7,874 nucleotides of DNA from Clostridia bacterium (GCA_017454425.1 JAFTCZ010000007.1:1-7874); one strand, 5' to 3'; numbered from the stretch's first letter, positions 1-6,646 are shown. Made by a program: numbers and translations. The notes: generated by a model not told the origin, from the letters alone.

Positions 1-75
1 AAATACTCAAATAAGAAATCAAGAATTATTTATTATGAAACTTTAAATGAAATGTGGCAAAATAATTTTGATTAA
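1..75 (+). CDS. 3' end of a gene of unknown function (partial)
   Basis: Reading frame 1 is open from the window edge for 24 codons and ends with TAA at 73-75. The other two + frames close within the first 46 bases. The encoded tail ends in YYETLNEMWQNNFD, a charged and aromatic composition that looks like a real protein C-terminus. A + strand intrinsic terminator at 150-188 would fit the end of this transcript. The fragment is too short to assign a family, and in AT-rich DNA a 24-codon open frame can occur by chance, so the call is tentative. Confidence 0.4.
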   Translation, partial: KYSNKKSRIIYYETLNEMWQNNFD

Positions 76-149
76 TTCATATTCAATTATATGCAAATAG
101 CGTCGTTTTAGGCAAAATAGGAGAGAATTAGAGCGAATTTTGAGAAAAG

Positions 150-188
150 AAAAGACTGGCAAATTGAAGAGAATTGCTGGTCTTTTTT
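150..188 (+). terminator. Intrinsic terminator after the left-edge gene
   Basis: The arms at 150-162 and 174-186 pair over 13 positions, including two adjacent G-U pairs, around an 11-base loop. The 3' arm runs into six T residues at 183-188. This is a good Rho-independent terminator for + strand transcription. The opposite strand also carries T-rich sequence after the stem, so it may slow transcription from the right as well. Confidence 0.75.
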
Positions 189-244
189 ATGTGCAAAAAA
201 TATGCAATTTATATGCAAATATTTTTGAGTAAAATTTTGGCAAT

Positions 245-266
245 AAAAAAAGCCCATAAAATGGGC
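245..266 (-). terminator. Intrinsic terminator of tRNA-Thr(GGT)
   Basis: Read on the - strand, GCCCAT and ATGGGC form a perfect 6-bp stem (252-257 and 261-266) with a three-base loop, followed by seven T residues. It starts 7 bases after the CCA end of the tRNA, so it ends that transcript. Confidence 0.88.
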
Positions 267-273
267 GTTTTAG

Positions 274-349
274 TGGAGCTAATGACGGGAATCGAACCCG
301 TGATCCCCACCTTACCAAGGTGGTGCTCTACCGACTGAGCCACATTAGC
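274..349 (-). tRNA. tRNA-Thr (anticodon GGT)
   Basis: On the - strand the sequence folds into a full cloverleaf of 76 nt. It has a 7-bp acceptor GCTAATG/CATTAGC, discriminator T and an encoded CCA. The D arm is GCTC/GAGC, the anticodon stem CCACC/GGTGG encloses the loop TTGGTAA, and the T arm ACGGG/CCCGT encloses TTCGATT. The anticodon GGT reads the threonine codons ACC and ACT. It is a single-gene transcript with its own terminator. No convincing - strand promoter was identified upstream. Confidence 0.97.
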
Positions 350-465
350 AGATAAAAAATTCGGTTATTAAGATAATTGGACCTTGGGGCTTACCAAGGT
401 ATGTAACAAAACAAAAAGTCCAGTGCTCATACATTCTAAAAGCCCGATAAGTTTGCTTAAATTAT
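350..465. other. Intergenic region with a hairpin copying part of the tRNA-Thr anticodon arm
   Basis: About 115 bases lie between the tRNA-Thr 5' end and the promoter of the next + strand gene. The stretch 381-400 is an inverted repeat (ACCTTGG and CCAAGGT, six-base loop). TGGAC (378-382) could alternatively pair with GTCCA (418-422). Read on the - strand, the 11 bases ACCTTGGTAAG are identical to the anticodon loop region of the neighbouring tRNA-Thr. No open reading frame or known RNA family is recognised here. It may be part of the tRNA leader. Confidence 0.4.
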
Positions 466-494
466 TTGACCTTTTTGGCGTGGGATTGTATAAT
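466..494 (+). promoter_or_regulatory. Sigma-70/sigma-A promoter of the four-helix membrane protein gene
   Basis: TTGACC (466-471) and a perfect TATAAT (489-494) are separated by 17 bases, essentially a consensus housekeeping promoter. Transcription would start near 501, giving a short leader before the ribosome binding site AGGAG at 512-516. Confidence 0.85.
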
Positions 495-525
495 TAAATT
501 ATAATAACAAAAGGAGTTTATGATA

Positions 526-996
526 ATGGCAAAAAAAGCAAAAATGAATGTTAAAAATTTGATTTGTGCACTTGTTTATATCTTAATGGGTAGTTTGTTG
601 ATTGGTGCATATTTTATGCCTGTACTAGTTAATTCGGAAACAATAACAGGCAATGTTGTTAGCACTTACAGCTGTTCATACATAATTGCAAATGGCAACA
701 GTGATGGTGGATATATGGCATTTGCAATCATGGGGCTTGCTTCTATGATTCTGGGTTGCCTAATGATATTAGGGGCATTGATTGGCTTGTGCGTTAAAGT
801 TAAAAACCTAGACCTTTTGATGATTTGCTTAACATTGTTGATTACAATAATGGCTGTTGCTATTTTGATAATTGCTATTACCAAGACAGGAACTGCTTTG
901 GCAATCGCAACAACGCTTGGCTTTGCTGCATTTGCTTTCTTAATTGCAGGTGTTTTGGCATTGCTTGCTGCTTTGTTCCAAAAATCTAAATTATAA
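526..996 (+). CDS. Small four-helix membrane protein of unknown function
   Basis: This is a 156-residue hydrophobic protein that I do not recognise as a named family. A short basic N-terminus (MAKKAKMNVK) precedes four likely membrane helices at about residues 11-34, 63-90, 96-118 and 125-150. The 28-residue loop between helices 1 and 2 is polar, with Ser, Thr, Asn and a single Cys. The loop after helix 2 (KVKN) and the tail (QKSKL) are basic, so both termini probably face the cytoplasm and the first loop faces outside. ATG at 526 is preferred over the in-frame ATG at 520 because it lies 9 bases after AGGAG (512-516), against only 3 for 520. The gene has its own near-consensus promoter and terminator, so it is monocistronic and probably well expressed. 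Confidence 0.85.
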   Translation: MAKKAKMNVKNLICALVYILMGSLLIGAYFMPVLVNSETITGNVVSTYSCSYIIANGNSDGGYMAFAIMGLASMILGCLMILGALIGLCVKVKNLDLLMICLTLLITIMAVAILIIAITKTGTALAIATTLGFAAFAFLIAGVLALLAALFQKSKL

Positions 997-1000
997 TTAT

Positions 1001-1028
1001 AAAAGATTGTCAAGTGACAATCTTTTTT
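1001..1028 (+). terminator. Intrinsic terminator of the four-helix membrane protein gene
   Basis: AAAAGATTGTC (1001-1011) and its exact complement (1016-1026) form an 11-bp stem with the loop AAGT, followed by a T run to 1028. It begins 4 bases after the stop codon. The mscL promoter begins only 3 bases further on. Confidence 0.92.
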
Positions 1029-1030
1029 AC

Positions 1031-1059
1031 TTGCAAAGTGCAATTTTGTGTGCTATAAT
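1031..1059 (+). promoter_or_regulatory. Promoter of mscL
   Basis: TTGCAA (1031-1036) and a perfect TATAAT (1054-1059) have 17-base spacing. The predicted start near 1066 leaves only about 17 bases of leader, which contain the ribosome binding site GGAGG at 1070-1074. Confidence 0.8.
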
Positions 1060-1082
1060 CAAAAATATTGGAGGATATACAA

Positions 1083-1691
1083 ATGGGAAAGTTTTTTAGT
1101 GATTTCAAAAAATTCATATCTCGTGGCAACATAGTAGATATGGCTGTTGGTGTAATTATTGCTACTGCGTTTACCGCAATTGTTACGGCACTTACAAGCA
1201 AAATTATTATGCCATTTATTAACTGGTTGTTGTCTTTAAGTGGGGCAGATGGCTTGATGTCTGCATACACATTCCTAGACAAGCGTTATGTTTTGGACGA
1301 CTTGGGCAACCCAACTGATGTAGTTGATTTGGCAAATAGTATTTATATTGATTGGGGCGCATTCATAACTGCAATTATTAACTTTATATTAATTGCACTT
1401 GTGTTGTTTATTATACTTCGTGTCATGATGAATGCACAAGGTTTTGTTCGTAAGGCAAAAGGTGAGATGCCAACAAAAGAAGAAAAGAAACAACTTAAAG
1501 CCGAAGGCGTTAATATGAAAAACCGTGCAGAGGTCAAAAAGGCGATAAAAGAGTTGCGTGAGCGCAACAAAGTGGTTGAAGAGCCAAAACCAACAACTGA
1601 CGAACTTCTTGCAGATATTTTGGTTGAGTTAAAGAAACAAAACAAAACTGATGAGCTAAAAGAAGCAGTCGATCTTGATGAACAAAAATAA
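1083..1691 (+). CDS. mscL: Large-conductance mechanosensitive channel MscL with an enlarged cytoplasmic tail
   Basis: MscL is a homopentameric membrane channel that opens under high membrane tension and releases solutes during osmotic downshock. The N-terminal signature is clear: [19 protein letters not shown] at residues 8-26 matches the amphipathic helix and pore-lining first helix, ending in IIMPF at 41-45. The second helix lies at about residues 91-115, after an external loop of about 45 residues. The terminal helix that forms the cytoplasmic bundle is recognisable as [20 protein letters not shown] (166-185). The protein is 202 residues, against about 130-150 usually, because about 45 charged residues (roughly 118-164, rich in Lys and Glu) sit between helix 2 and the bundle. 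ATG at 1083 is chosen because it lies 8 bases after GGAGG. A TTG at 1068 overlaps that site and is unlikely. The gene is monocistronic. Confidence 0.95.
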   Translation: MGKFFSDFKKFISRGNIVDMAVGVIIATAFTAIVTALTSKIIMPFINWLLSLSGADGLMSAYTFLDKRYVLDDLGNPTDVVDLANSIYIDWGAFITAIINFILIALVLFIILRVMMNAQGFVRKAKGEMPTKEEKKQLKAEGVNMKNRAEVKKAIKELRERNKVVEEPKPTTDELLADILVELKKQNKTDELKEAVDLDEQK

Positions 1692-1713
1692 AATATGGGG
1701 TTAACCCATATTT
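1691..1713. terminator. Bidirectional terminator between mscL and the suf operon
   Basis: AAATATGGG (1691-1699) and CCCATATTT (1705-1713) form a 9-bp stem with the loop GTTAA. On the + strand it is followed by a T-rich tract (1711-1721) and ends mscL. On the - strand the same stem is followed by TTTTATTTTTG and ends the suf operon. The stem touches the stop codons on both sides: the last base of the mscL stop is 1691, and the sufU stop is 1714-1716. Confidence 0.88.
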
Positions 1714-2148
1714 TTATTTTTCTAACAACTTTTGTAGTGTTCGCCAAGAGAGTAGTGCACACTTTACTCGGGCTGGCATATGTGAGATGTTTTCAAAAAT
1801 AATTGCATCACCAAGTAGTTGTTTTTCGTCCTCGGTGATGGTTTTTCCGTCAATCATAGAAATGTAAATGTCTATGATTTTTTTTGCCTCATCAATCGTT
1901 TTGCCAATTAATGTGTCAAGCATAATTGAAGTAGAACTTTGGGATATTGCACAACCATAGCCCACAAAACTTGCATCTTTGATAATATCATTATTAATTT
2001 TTAACTGCAGGGTAATGTCATCGCCGCAACTTGGGTTGTGCCCATGCATACTATGTGTTGGGGAGTCCAAATCATGGTTGTAAACACTGTTTGTGCTGTG
2101 TTCCATAATTTGGTCATACACCTCATTCATAATTTCATCATCAGTCAT
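1714..2148 (-). CDS. sufU: SufU, zinc-dependent sulfur acceptor of the SUF system
   Basis: SufU takes persulfide sulfur from the desulfurase SufS and passes it to the SufBCD scaffold. The 144-residue protein has all the expected ligands: Cys41 and Asp43 in NPSCGD (38-43), Cys66 in GYGCAIS (63-69), and Cys130 in ARVKCALLSW (126-135). In the Bacillus protein the equivalent positions bind zinc and accept the sulfur. The region before the first ligand is His-rich (HSMHGHNP) and lacks the HYKNPRN motif of IscU-type scaffolds, which fits the clostridial SufU group rather than IscU. It is the last gene of the operon, starting 3 bases after the sufS stop with its ribosome binding site AAGGTG inside the end of sufS. 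It ends against the shared terminator. Confidence 0.94.
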   Translation of the reverse strand: MTDDEIMNEVYDQIMEHSTNSVYNHDLDSPTHSMHGHNPSCGDDITLQLKINNDIIKDASFVGYGCAISQSSTSIMLDTLIGKTIDEAKKIIDIYISMIDGKTITEDEKQLLGDAIIFENISHMPARVKCALLSWRTLQKLLEK

Positions 2149-2151
2149 AAT

Positions 2152-3375
2152 TTACACCTTTATATATTTTTTGAACTTTTCATAAATTTTTTGCAGTGCA
2201 TCAACAAGTTTGTCAACATCTTGTGTTGTGTTGTAAACAGAAAGACTTACACGGCAGGAGCTTTGAATACCAAGATAATTGTGAAGTGGTTGGGCGCAAT
2301 GATGACCCGAGCGGATAAATACATCAAATTTATCCAGCCAACTTGCAACATCATGTGGGTGAAGCCCCGGAATATTAAATGAGATGACGCCCGAGTGACA
2401 TTTTGAATCTTTTGTGCAATACAGTTTTACAAAAGGCAGTGCAGACATTTTTTGCATGGCGTATTGCATAAGTTGTTTTTCAATTTTTGAAATATTTTCA
2501 TAGCCAATGCTGTTTATATAATCTACCGCTGCGCCAAGCCCCACAACGCCGCCAGCGTTTTGCGTGCCTGCCTCAAATTTGTTTGGAAGTGGTGCATAGG
2601 TGGTGTCTTGTTCGGTTACATATTCAATCATGTCACCACCAAGCAAAAATGGTTGCATATTATCTAAAAGTTGTTTTTTGCCATACAACACACCAACGCC
2701 CATTGGCCCAAACATTTTGTGTGATGAGAATACTGCGAAATCGGCATCTGTTTTTTGCACATCAAACGGCATGTGCGCAATGCTTTGGGATATATCTACA
2801 ATAACAATTGCGCCAACCGAATGTGCTTTTTTAATAATACTTTGCACATCATTTATTGTACCCAAAACATTAGATACACTAGAAATGCCCACAATTTTTG
2901 TGTTTTTTGTTATTTTTTGCTCAATTTCACTCTGTTTTATCTTAAAATCATCATCGAGATATAAATATTTAAGTGCAGCCCCTGTCTTTTTGCAAACCAT
3001 TTGCCAAGGAACTATCATGCTGTGATGTTCCATTATTGATAACACGACCTCGTCACCCGCTTTTAGGTTATTAAGTCCATAACTATATGCAATTAGGTTT
3101 AGGCTTTCGGTTGCGTTTTTTGTAAATATTATTTGCTGTGGTGCAGGTGAGTTAATAAGAGCGGCAACCTTTTCTCTTGCCTCGTCATACATTTTTGTTG
3201 CCCTTAGGCTTAATGAATATGCGCCGCGATGTGGATTGGCGTTTGATTGGGTGTAATAATCGTGCACAGCACTTAAAACACAATTTGGGTGCTGCGAGGT
3301 TGCGCCACTGTCTAGATATGCAAATTGATTGTTTTTTAATATCTCAAAATCCGCTTTTGGTTGTTTAGTTTTCAC
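2152..3375 (-). CDS. sufS: Cysteine desulfurase SufS
   Basis: SufS is a PLP enzyme that converts L-cysteine to L-alanine and carries the released sulfur as a persulfide on its active-site Cys. The 407-residue length is typical of the group II (SufS/CsdA) desulfurases. The PLP-binding lysine is Lys220 in FSSHKMFGP, and His118 in MEHHSMIVPWQ stacks on the cofactor. Asp194 and Gln197 lie in the DISQS segment, and the persulfide cysteine is Cys360 in RSGHHCAQPL. The C-terminal SSCRVSLSVYNT motif (372-383) is also conserved. The start is GTG at 3375, 7 bases after a strong AGGAGG. It overlaps the end of sufD by 11 bases, so the ribosome binding site is also read as Arg-Arg codons of sufD. Coupled translation with sufD is likely. 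Confidence 0.97.
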   Translation of the reverse strand: MKTKQPKADFEILKNNQFAYLDSGATSQHPNCVLSAVHDYYTQSNANPHRGAYSLSLRATKMYDEAREKVAALINSPAPQQIIFTKNATESLNLIAYSYGLNNLKAGDEVVLSIMEHHSMIVPWQMVCKKTGAALKYLYLDDDFKIKQSEIEQKITKNTKIVGISSVSNVLGTINDVQSIIKKAHSVGAIVIVDISQSIAHMPFDVQKTDADFAVFSSHKMFGPMGVGVLYGKKQLLDNMQPFLLGGDMIEYVTEQDTTYAPLPNKFEAGTQNAGGVVGLGAAVDYINSIGYENISKIEKQLMQYAMQKMSALPFVKLYCTKDSKCHSGVISFNIPGLHPHDVASWLDKFDVFIRSGHHCAQPLHNYLGIQSSCRVSLSVYNTTQDVDKLVDALQKIYEKFKKYIKV

Positions 3376-4411
3376 AGCTTATCCTCCTTTCTATATTCTT
3401 ATTAACAAGGTTTTTGATGCTGTGATCAAATATTTTTTCGATGCTTTGATTAAATTGAGCACGAATAAGCATTTTTATTGCTTCTTTTTTTGGTATGCCT
3501 CGTGATTGCAAATAAAACAACGCGCTTTCGTCAACTTTGCCCGCGCTTGAGCTGTGGCTTCCGTTAACATCTTCTTCGCCACAAAGAAGCATTGGCAATG
3601 CTCGTGATTTTGCATTTGGTGAGAGCAGCATGCAATACTCGTTTTCGTCACCCGTGCTTTGCTTTGCACCCTTAACAAAATTTATGGTACCCTTATAGTG
3701 TTTTTTTGCGTTTTGAGTTAATGCGCCAATAGTGTTTAGTGTTGCACTGCTTTTTGCGTCTTTTAGGTTTGCAAAGTAATTAAGGTCTATGGTTGCATCT
3801 TTTTCGCCAAAATAAATTGTATTTAATGTTGTTTTTGAATTTTGCCCAATTGAGTTTGAATAAAGATTATGAATTGTTATTGCACTGCAAAAGTCAACAA
3901 GATGATAATTAATAATTGCGTTTTGTTCTTTTTTATCTTCAATATTTACAAAATTATTGCCCACAAAATTTGAATAAATAACAACATCAACAATGCTATT
4001 TTTTTGTGCATTTATTTTAATAACGCCGCTGTGATATGCCCTTGTGTTGCCCTCATATTTAATAACAATTTGTGCTTTTGTGTTTGGCATGGCGGTTATG
4101 TTTAATACATCAACAAGCGTTTTGTCTTTTGCATCAAATTTTGCACTTACCACAATTGGTGATGTTGTGTTTTGTTTTATTGTTAAGTGGTTTTTTGTGT
4201 TTGCAATATCATACATCATTTGCAATGTTGGTGATATGGGGGCGGTAAGCTCGTATTCGACATTTTGATTAAGTTCGAATGTATTTTGTGGCAAAATTGA
4301 ATAATTGTCAAAACGCTTGATGTTGCACAAAAGTTCATTGTCGGCAATTTCGATGTCATTCATCATATAATTGCGGGCGGTGAGTGTAAGTGAAGGATTA
4401 ATTCTTGCCAT
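3365..4411 (-). CDS. sufD: SufD, scaffold subunit of the SufBC2D complex
   Basis: SufD pairs with SufB through parallel beta-helix cores and binds SufC, giving the scaffold on which Fe-S clusters are built. The protein is 348 residues, shorter than the roughly 420 of E. coli SufD and shortened mainly at the N-terminus, as is usual in Firmicutes. The C-terminal family motif is plain: SHSSSAGKVDESALFYLQSRG at residues 285-305, where His286 corresponds to E. coli His360, a residue implicated in cluster assembly with SufB Cys405. The middle is rich in short beta-strand repeats with many Asn and Thr. ATG at 4411 overlaps the sufB TGA stop as TGATG, with AAAGGAGG 9 bases upstream inside sufB. The sequence is more diverged than SufB, as is normal for the family. 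Confidence 0.94.
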   Translation of the reverse strand: MARINPSLTLTARNYMMNDIEIADNELLCNIKRFDNYSILPQNTFELNQNVEYELTAPISPTLQMMYDIANTKNHLTIKQNTTSPIVVSAKFDAKDKTLVDVLNITAMPNTKAQIVIKYEGNTRAYHSGVIKINAQKNSIVDVVIYSNFVGNNFVNIEDKKEQNAIINYHLVDFCSAITIHNLYSNSIGQNSKTTLNTIYFGEKDATIDLNYFANLKDAKSSATLNTIGALTQNAKKHYKGTINFVKGAKQSTGDENEYCMLLSPNAKSRALPMLLCGEEDVNGSHSSSAGKVDESALFYLQSRGIPKKEAIKMLIRAQFNQSIEKIFDHSIKNLVNKNIERRISCEN

Positions 4412-5811
4412 CAGCCAATACCTCCTTTTAATTCAAGGTTTATAAGCCTGTTCATTTCTACGGCATATTCCATAGGCAGTTCTTTTGATATTGGATTTGC
4501 AAATCCCCTAATTATAAGTGCACGGGCATCTTCTTCACTTAAGCCACGAGACATAAGATAGAAAATTGTTTGTTCACTAATTTTTCCTACTTTTGCCTCA
4601 TGAGAAAATATGATGTCATCATTTTCAATGTTGTTTACAGGAATGGTGTCGCTGCGAGAAAAATCATCAAGCATAAGTCCATCACAACTTACGCTACATC
4701 TAGCACCCTTTGCATTTGAAAGTATGCTTACAAGACTTCGATAGGTTGCAATTCCGCCATTTTTTGAAATACTGCGAGAGTTTACGACACTTGATGTGTT
4801 TTTGCCAATATGCACCACCTTAAAACCTGTGTCAAGGTTTTGCCCAGCCCCCGCAAAACTTATTCCTGTATATTCGGTGTGTGCATTGTCGCCACGCAAC
4901 ACGCTCATAGGATAAAGCATCGAGATGCGGCTTCCAAAGCTTCCGCTAATCCATTCCATCGTTGCATTATTCTCAACTATTGCTTTTTTGGTATTTAAGT
5001 TTAGCATGTTTTTTGACCAATTTTCAATAGTAGAATATCTAAGGTATGCATTATCTTTAACAAACAATTCTACGCAACCGGCGTGCAAGTTGACTGTGTT
5101 ATATTTTGGCGCACTGCAACCTTCAATAAAGTGCAAACTTGCACCATCTTCTACAATAATAAGGGTATGTTCAAACTGTCCGCTGTCGGGTGAGTTAAGC
5201 CTAAAATATGATTGCAAAGGTTTTTCTAATTTTACGCCTTTTGGTACATATACAAAACTTCCACCACTAAACACAGCATAATGAAGGGCAACAAATTTGT
5301 GGTCGGATAGGGGAACGCAACGAGAAAAATATTTTTTTACAATATCAGGATAATCACGAATGGCAGTATCCATATCGGTGTAAATTACTCCCATTTTTGT
5401 CATTTCGTCCTGAATAGAGTGATAAACAACCTCGCTGTCATATTGTGCACCAACACCCGCAAGGTATTTGTGCTCGGCCTCAGGTATTCCAAGTTTGACA
5501 AAAGTGTCTTTTATTTCTTGCGGAACATCATTCCAATCACTTTTTATATCTGTTTTTGGCCTAACATAGGTTGAAATTTCGTCCATGTTAAGCGCGGACA
5601 AATCGGGCCCCCAAACAGGCAAAGAAAGTTGGTTATAAATTTTTAGGGCCTTTAGGCGAATGTTTAGCATCCATTTTGGTTCATGCTTTTGTGCGGAAAT
5701 TTGTTTTACAATATCTGCACTCAAGCCTTTTTCCATTTTGTATGCATAATTGTCTTTGTTCCTAAAATCATACAAATTTTGGTTTGGCTCGTTTAATATG
5801 TTTTTTGCCAT
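4411..5811 (-). CDS. sufB: SufB, Fe-S cluster scaffold protein
   Basis: SufB is the core subunit of the SufBC2D scaffold and receives sulfur and iron to build the nascent cluster. The 466 residues match the usual length. Family motifs include the GVQY-like GAQYDSEVVYH (121-131), VYVPKGVKLEKPLQSYFR (187-204), the SVSCDGLMLDD segment (373-383) and the HEAKVGKISEQTIFYLMSRG segment (404-423). It closes with KELPMEYAVEMNRLI (443-457). Cys376 corresponds to E. coli Cys405, and Glu405 in HEAK to Glu434; both are implicated in cluster assembly. The gene starts with ATG at 5811, sharing one base with the sufC TAA stop (TAATG), and ends in a TGATG overlap with sufD. These junctions imply coupled translation and balanced subunit synthesis. 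Confidence 0.98.
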   Translation of the reverse strand: MAKNILNEPNQNLYDFRNKDNYAYKMEKGLSADIVKQISAQKHEPKWMLNIRLKALKIYNQLSLPVWGPDLSALNMDEISTYVRPKTDIKSDWNDVPQEIKDTFVKLGIPEAEHKYLAGVGAQYDSEVVYHSIQDEMTKMGVIYTDMDTAIRDYPDIVKKYFSRCVPLSDHKFVALHYAVFSGGSFVYVPKGVKLEKPLQSYFRLNSPDSGQFEHTLIIVEDGASLHFIEGCSAPKYNTVNLHAGCVELFVKDNAYLRYSTIENWSKNMLNLNTKKAIVENNATMEWISGSFGSRISMLYPMSVLRGDNAHTEYTGISFAGAGQNLDTGFKVVHIGKNTSSVVNSRSISKNGGIATYRSLVSILSNAKGARCSVSCDGLMLDDFSRSDTIPVNNIENDDIIFSHEAKVGKISEQTIFYLMSRGLSEEDARALIIRGFANPISKELPMEYAVEMNRLINLELKGGIG

Positions 5812-6551
5812 TAATTATCACCTCTAAAATTTGCATAGCCGTGCAATTCAATTTCTTTAATAAGTTTTGGTCCGCCTGTTTTAACAATTTTTCCGTCAAC
5901 CAAAATGTGCACATAGTCAATGTCAAGTGATTGCAAAATTTTTGAAGAGTGGGTGATAATAAGAAGAGCATTTTCGGGGCTTTTGTAAATATCTATTCCT
6001 TTTGATACAATTTTTATTGCATCAACATCAAGGCCCGAATCGGTTTCGTCAAGAATTGCAAGGCGAGGGTTTAGTGATAATAGTTGCAAAATCTCGTTTT
6101 TCTTTTTTTCGCCGCCACTAAAACCAACATTAAGGTCACGAGAAAGCAAAGTTTCGGGCATTTGCAGTTCTTGTGCTTGTTTTGAAAGTGTGTTTTTTAG
6201 TGCCACGGCGGTTGTTTTTTCACCCTTTTTTGTTTTTACCGTTTTGATAAAGTTAAGGGTAGAAACACCCTCAAGTTCAACAGGGTGCTGAAAAGACATA
6301 AACACTCCCTTTTTTGCTATTTCGTCTGTTGTAAGCGTTGAAGCGTCAATGCCGTCTAAAAATATTTTTCCTTTATCAAGCTTGTATGCAGGGTTATTAA
6401 GTATTACATTGCCCAAGGTGGTTTTGCCCGCACCATTTGGCCCCATTATTACATGAGTTTCGCCTTTGTTGATGGTAAGATTTAGGCCTTTTAATATCTG
6501 TTTCCCCTTTGTGCTTGCATATACATTTTTTATCTCTAATAGCTTTTCCAT
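5811..6551 (-). CDS. sufC: SufC, ATPase of the SufBC2D complex
   Basis: SufC is a soluble ABC-type ATPase. Two copies bind SufB and SufD, and ATP-driven dimerisation reshapes the scaffold during cluster assembly. The 246-residue protein shows every ABC motif: Walker A GPNGAGKTT (37-45, Lys43), Q-loop Gln88 in SFQHP, signature GFSGGEKKKNEIL (143-155), Walker B LAILDETDSGLD (164-175, Asp168 and Glu169), and the switch His201. The FSGGEKK..NE signature and the DETDSGLD Walker B region distinguish SufC from transport ATPases. It is the first gene of the operon. ATG at 6551 follows AAGGAG by a normal distance. The leader from the predicted transcription start is about 30 bases and overlaps an inverted repeat proposed to be an operator. 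Confidence 0.98.
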   Translation of the reverse strand: MEKLLEIKNVYASTKGKQILKGLNLTINKGETHVIMGPNGAGKTTLGNVILNNPAYKLDKGKIFLDGIDASTLTTDEIAKKGVFMSFQHPVELEGVSTLNFIKTVKTKKGEKTTAVALKNTLSKQAQELQMPETLLSRDLNVGFSGGEKKKNEILQLLSLNPRLAILDETDSGLDVDAIKIVSKGIDIYKSPENALLIITHSSKILQSLDIDYVHILVDGKIVKTGGPKLIKEIELHGYANFRGDN

Positions 6552-6564
6552 TATTGCTCCTTAT

Positions 6565-6591
6565 TAATTCCTACTAAATTAGTATGAATTA
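6565..6591 (-). promoter_or_regulatory. Proposed operator 1 of the suf promoter (27-bp inverted repeat)
   Basis: Two 13-base arms flank one central base (6578) and match at 12 of 13 positions. On the + strand the left arm is TAATTCCTACTAA and the right arm is TTAGTATGAATTA. The element reaches from the last base of the -10 box across the predicted start of transcription and stops just before the sufC ribosome binding site. That location is ideal for a repressor. Its length and dyad symmetry suit an Rrf2-family dimer, and the rrf2 gene is next door, so this is the likely site. Binding is inferred and not proven. Confidence 0.65.
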
Positions 6592-6619
6592 TTTTACTAT
6601 ATAAATAGTAAATTGTCAA
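6591..6619 (-). promoter_or_regulatory. Promoter of the suf operon
   Basis: On the - strand TTGACA (6619-6614) and TAAAAT (6596-6591) are separated by 17 bases, close to the housekeeping consensus. Transcription would start near 6584. The -35 box lies only 4 bases after the rrf2 terminator T-run, so suf has its own start rather than depending on read-through from rrf2. Confidence 0.82.
6593..6612 (-). promoter_or_regulatory. Proposed operator 2 within the suf promoter spacer (8-4-8 inverted repeat)
   Basis: TTTACTAT (6593-6600) and its exact complement ATAGTAAA (6605-6612) are separated by four bases. The repeat fills the spacer between the -35 and -10 boxes of the suf promoter and overlaps the -10 box. 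It shares the TACTA/TAGTA half-sites of the neighbouring 27-bp repeat, with wider spacing. A second contact for the same regulator is the simplest reading, although AT-rich promoter DNA can produce such symmetry by chance. Confidence 0.5.
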
Positions 6620-6623
6620 TAAC

Positions 6624-6646
6624 AAAAAAGGCATTAATTGCCTTTT
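6624..6646 (-). terminator. Intrinsic terminator of the rrf2 regulator gene
   Basis: On the - strand AAAAGGCA and TGCCTTTT form an 8-bp stem (6639-6646 and 6626-6633) with a five-base loop, followed by two further T residues for a run of six. Flanking TAAC and GTTA can extend pairing with a bulge. The rrf2 stop codon lies across the loop and 3' arm boundary (6634-6636). The GC content of the stem is modest, so some read-through into suf is possible. Confidence 0.72.

Noticed and set aside
85..221. Repeated TATATGCAAATA motif in the left intergenic region
   Set aside because: Two short AT-rich copies without regular spacing or association with a promoter are not enough to call a functional repeat.
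378..494. Possible threonine T-box leader (an ACC triplet in a hairpin)
   Set aside because: No T-box consensus sequence or antiterminator is present, the hairpin lies upstream of a good promoter on that strand, and the downstream gene is not a threonine or aminoacylation gene.
520..525. Upstream ATG giving a two-residue longer membrane protein
   Set aside because: It is only 3 bases from AGGAG, too close for efficient initiation; ATG at 526 has normal spacing.
1068..1082. TTG start adding five residues to MscL
   Set aside because: The TTG overlaps the GGAGG ribosome binding site, and the family N-terminus begins at the later ATG.
2038..3368. Several + strand open frames of 63-141 codons
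   Set aside because: They lie wholly opposite sufU and sufS, lack ribosome binding sites and family motifs, and are explained as antisense shadows of strongly coding genes.
4411..4413. Possible TGA recoding to Trp at the end of sufB
   Set aside because: SufB already has its full family length and C-terminal motif at this point, and the TGATG overlap with sufD fits a true stop.
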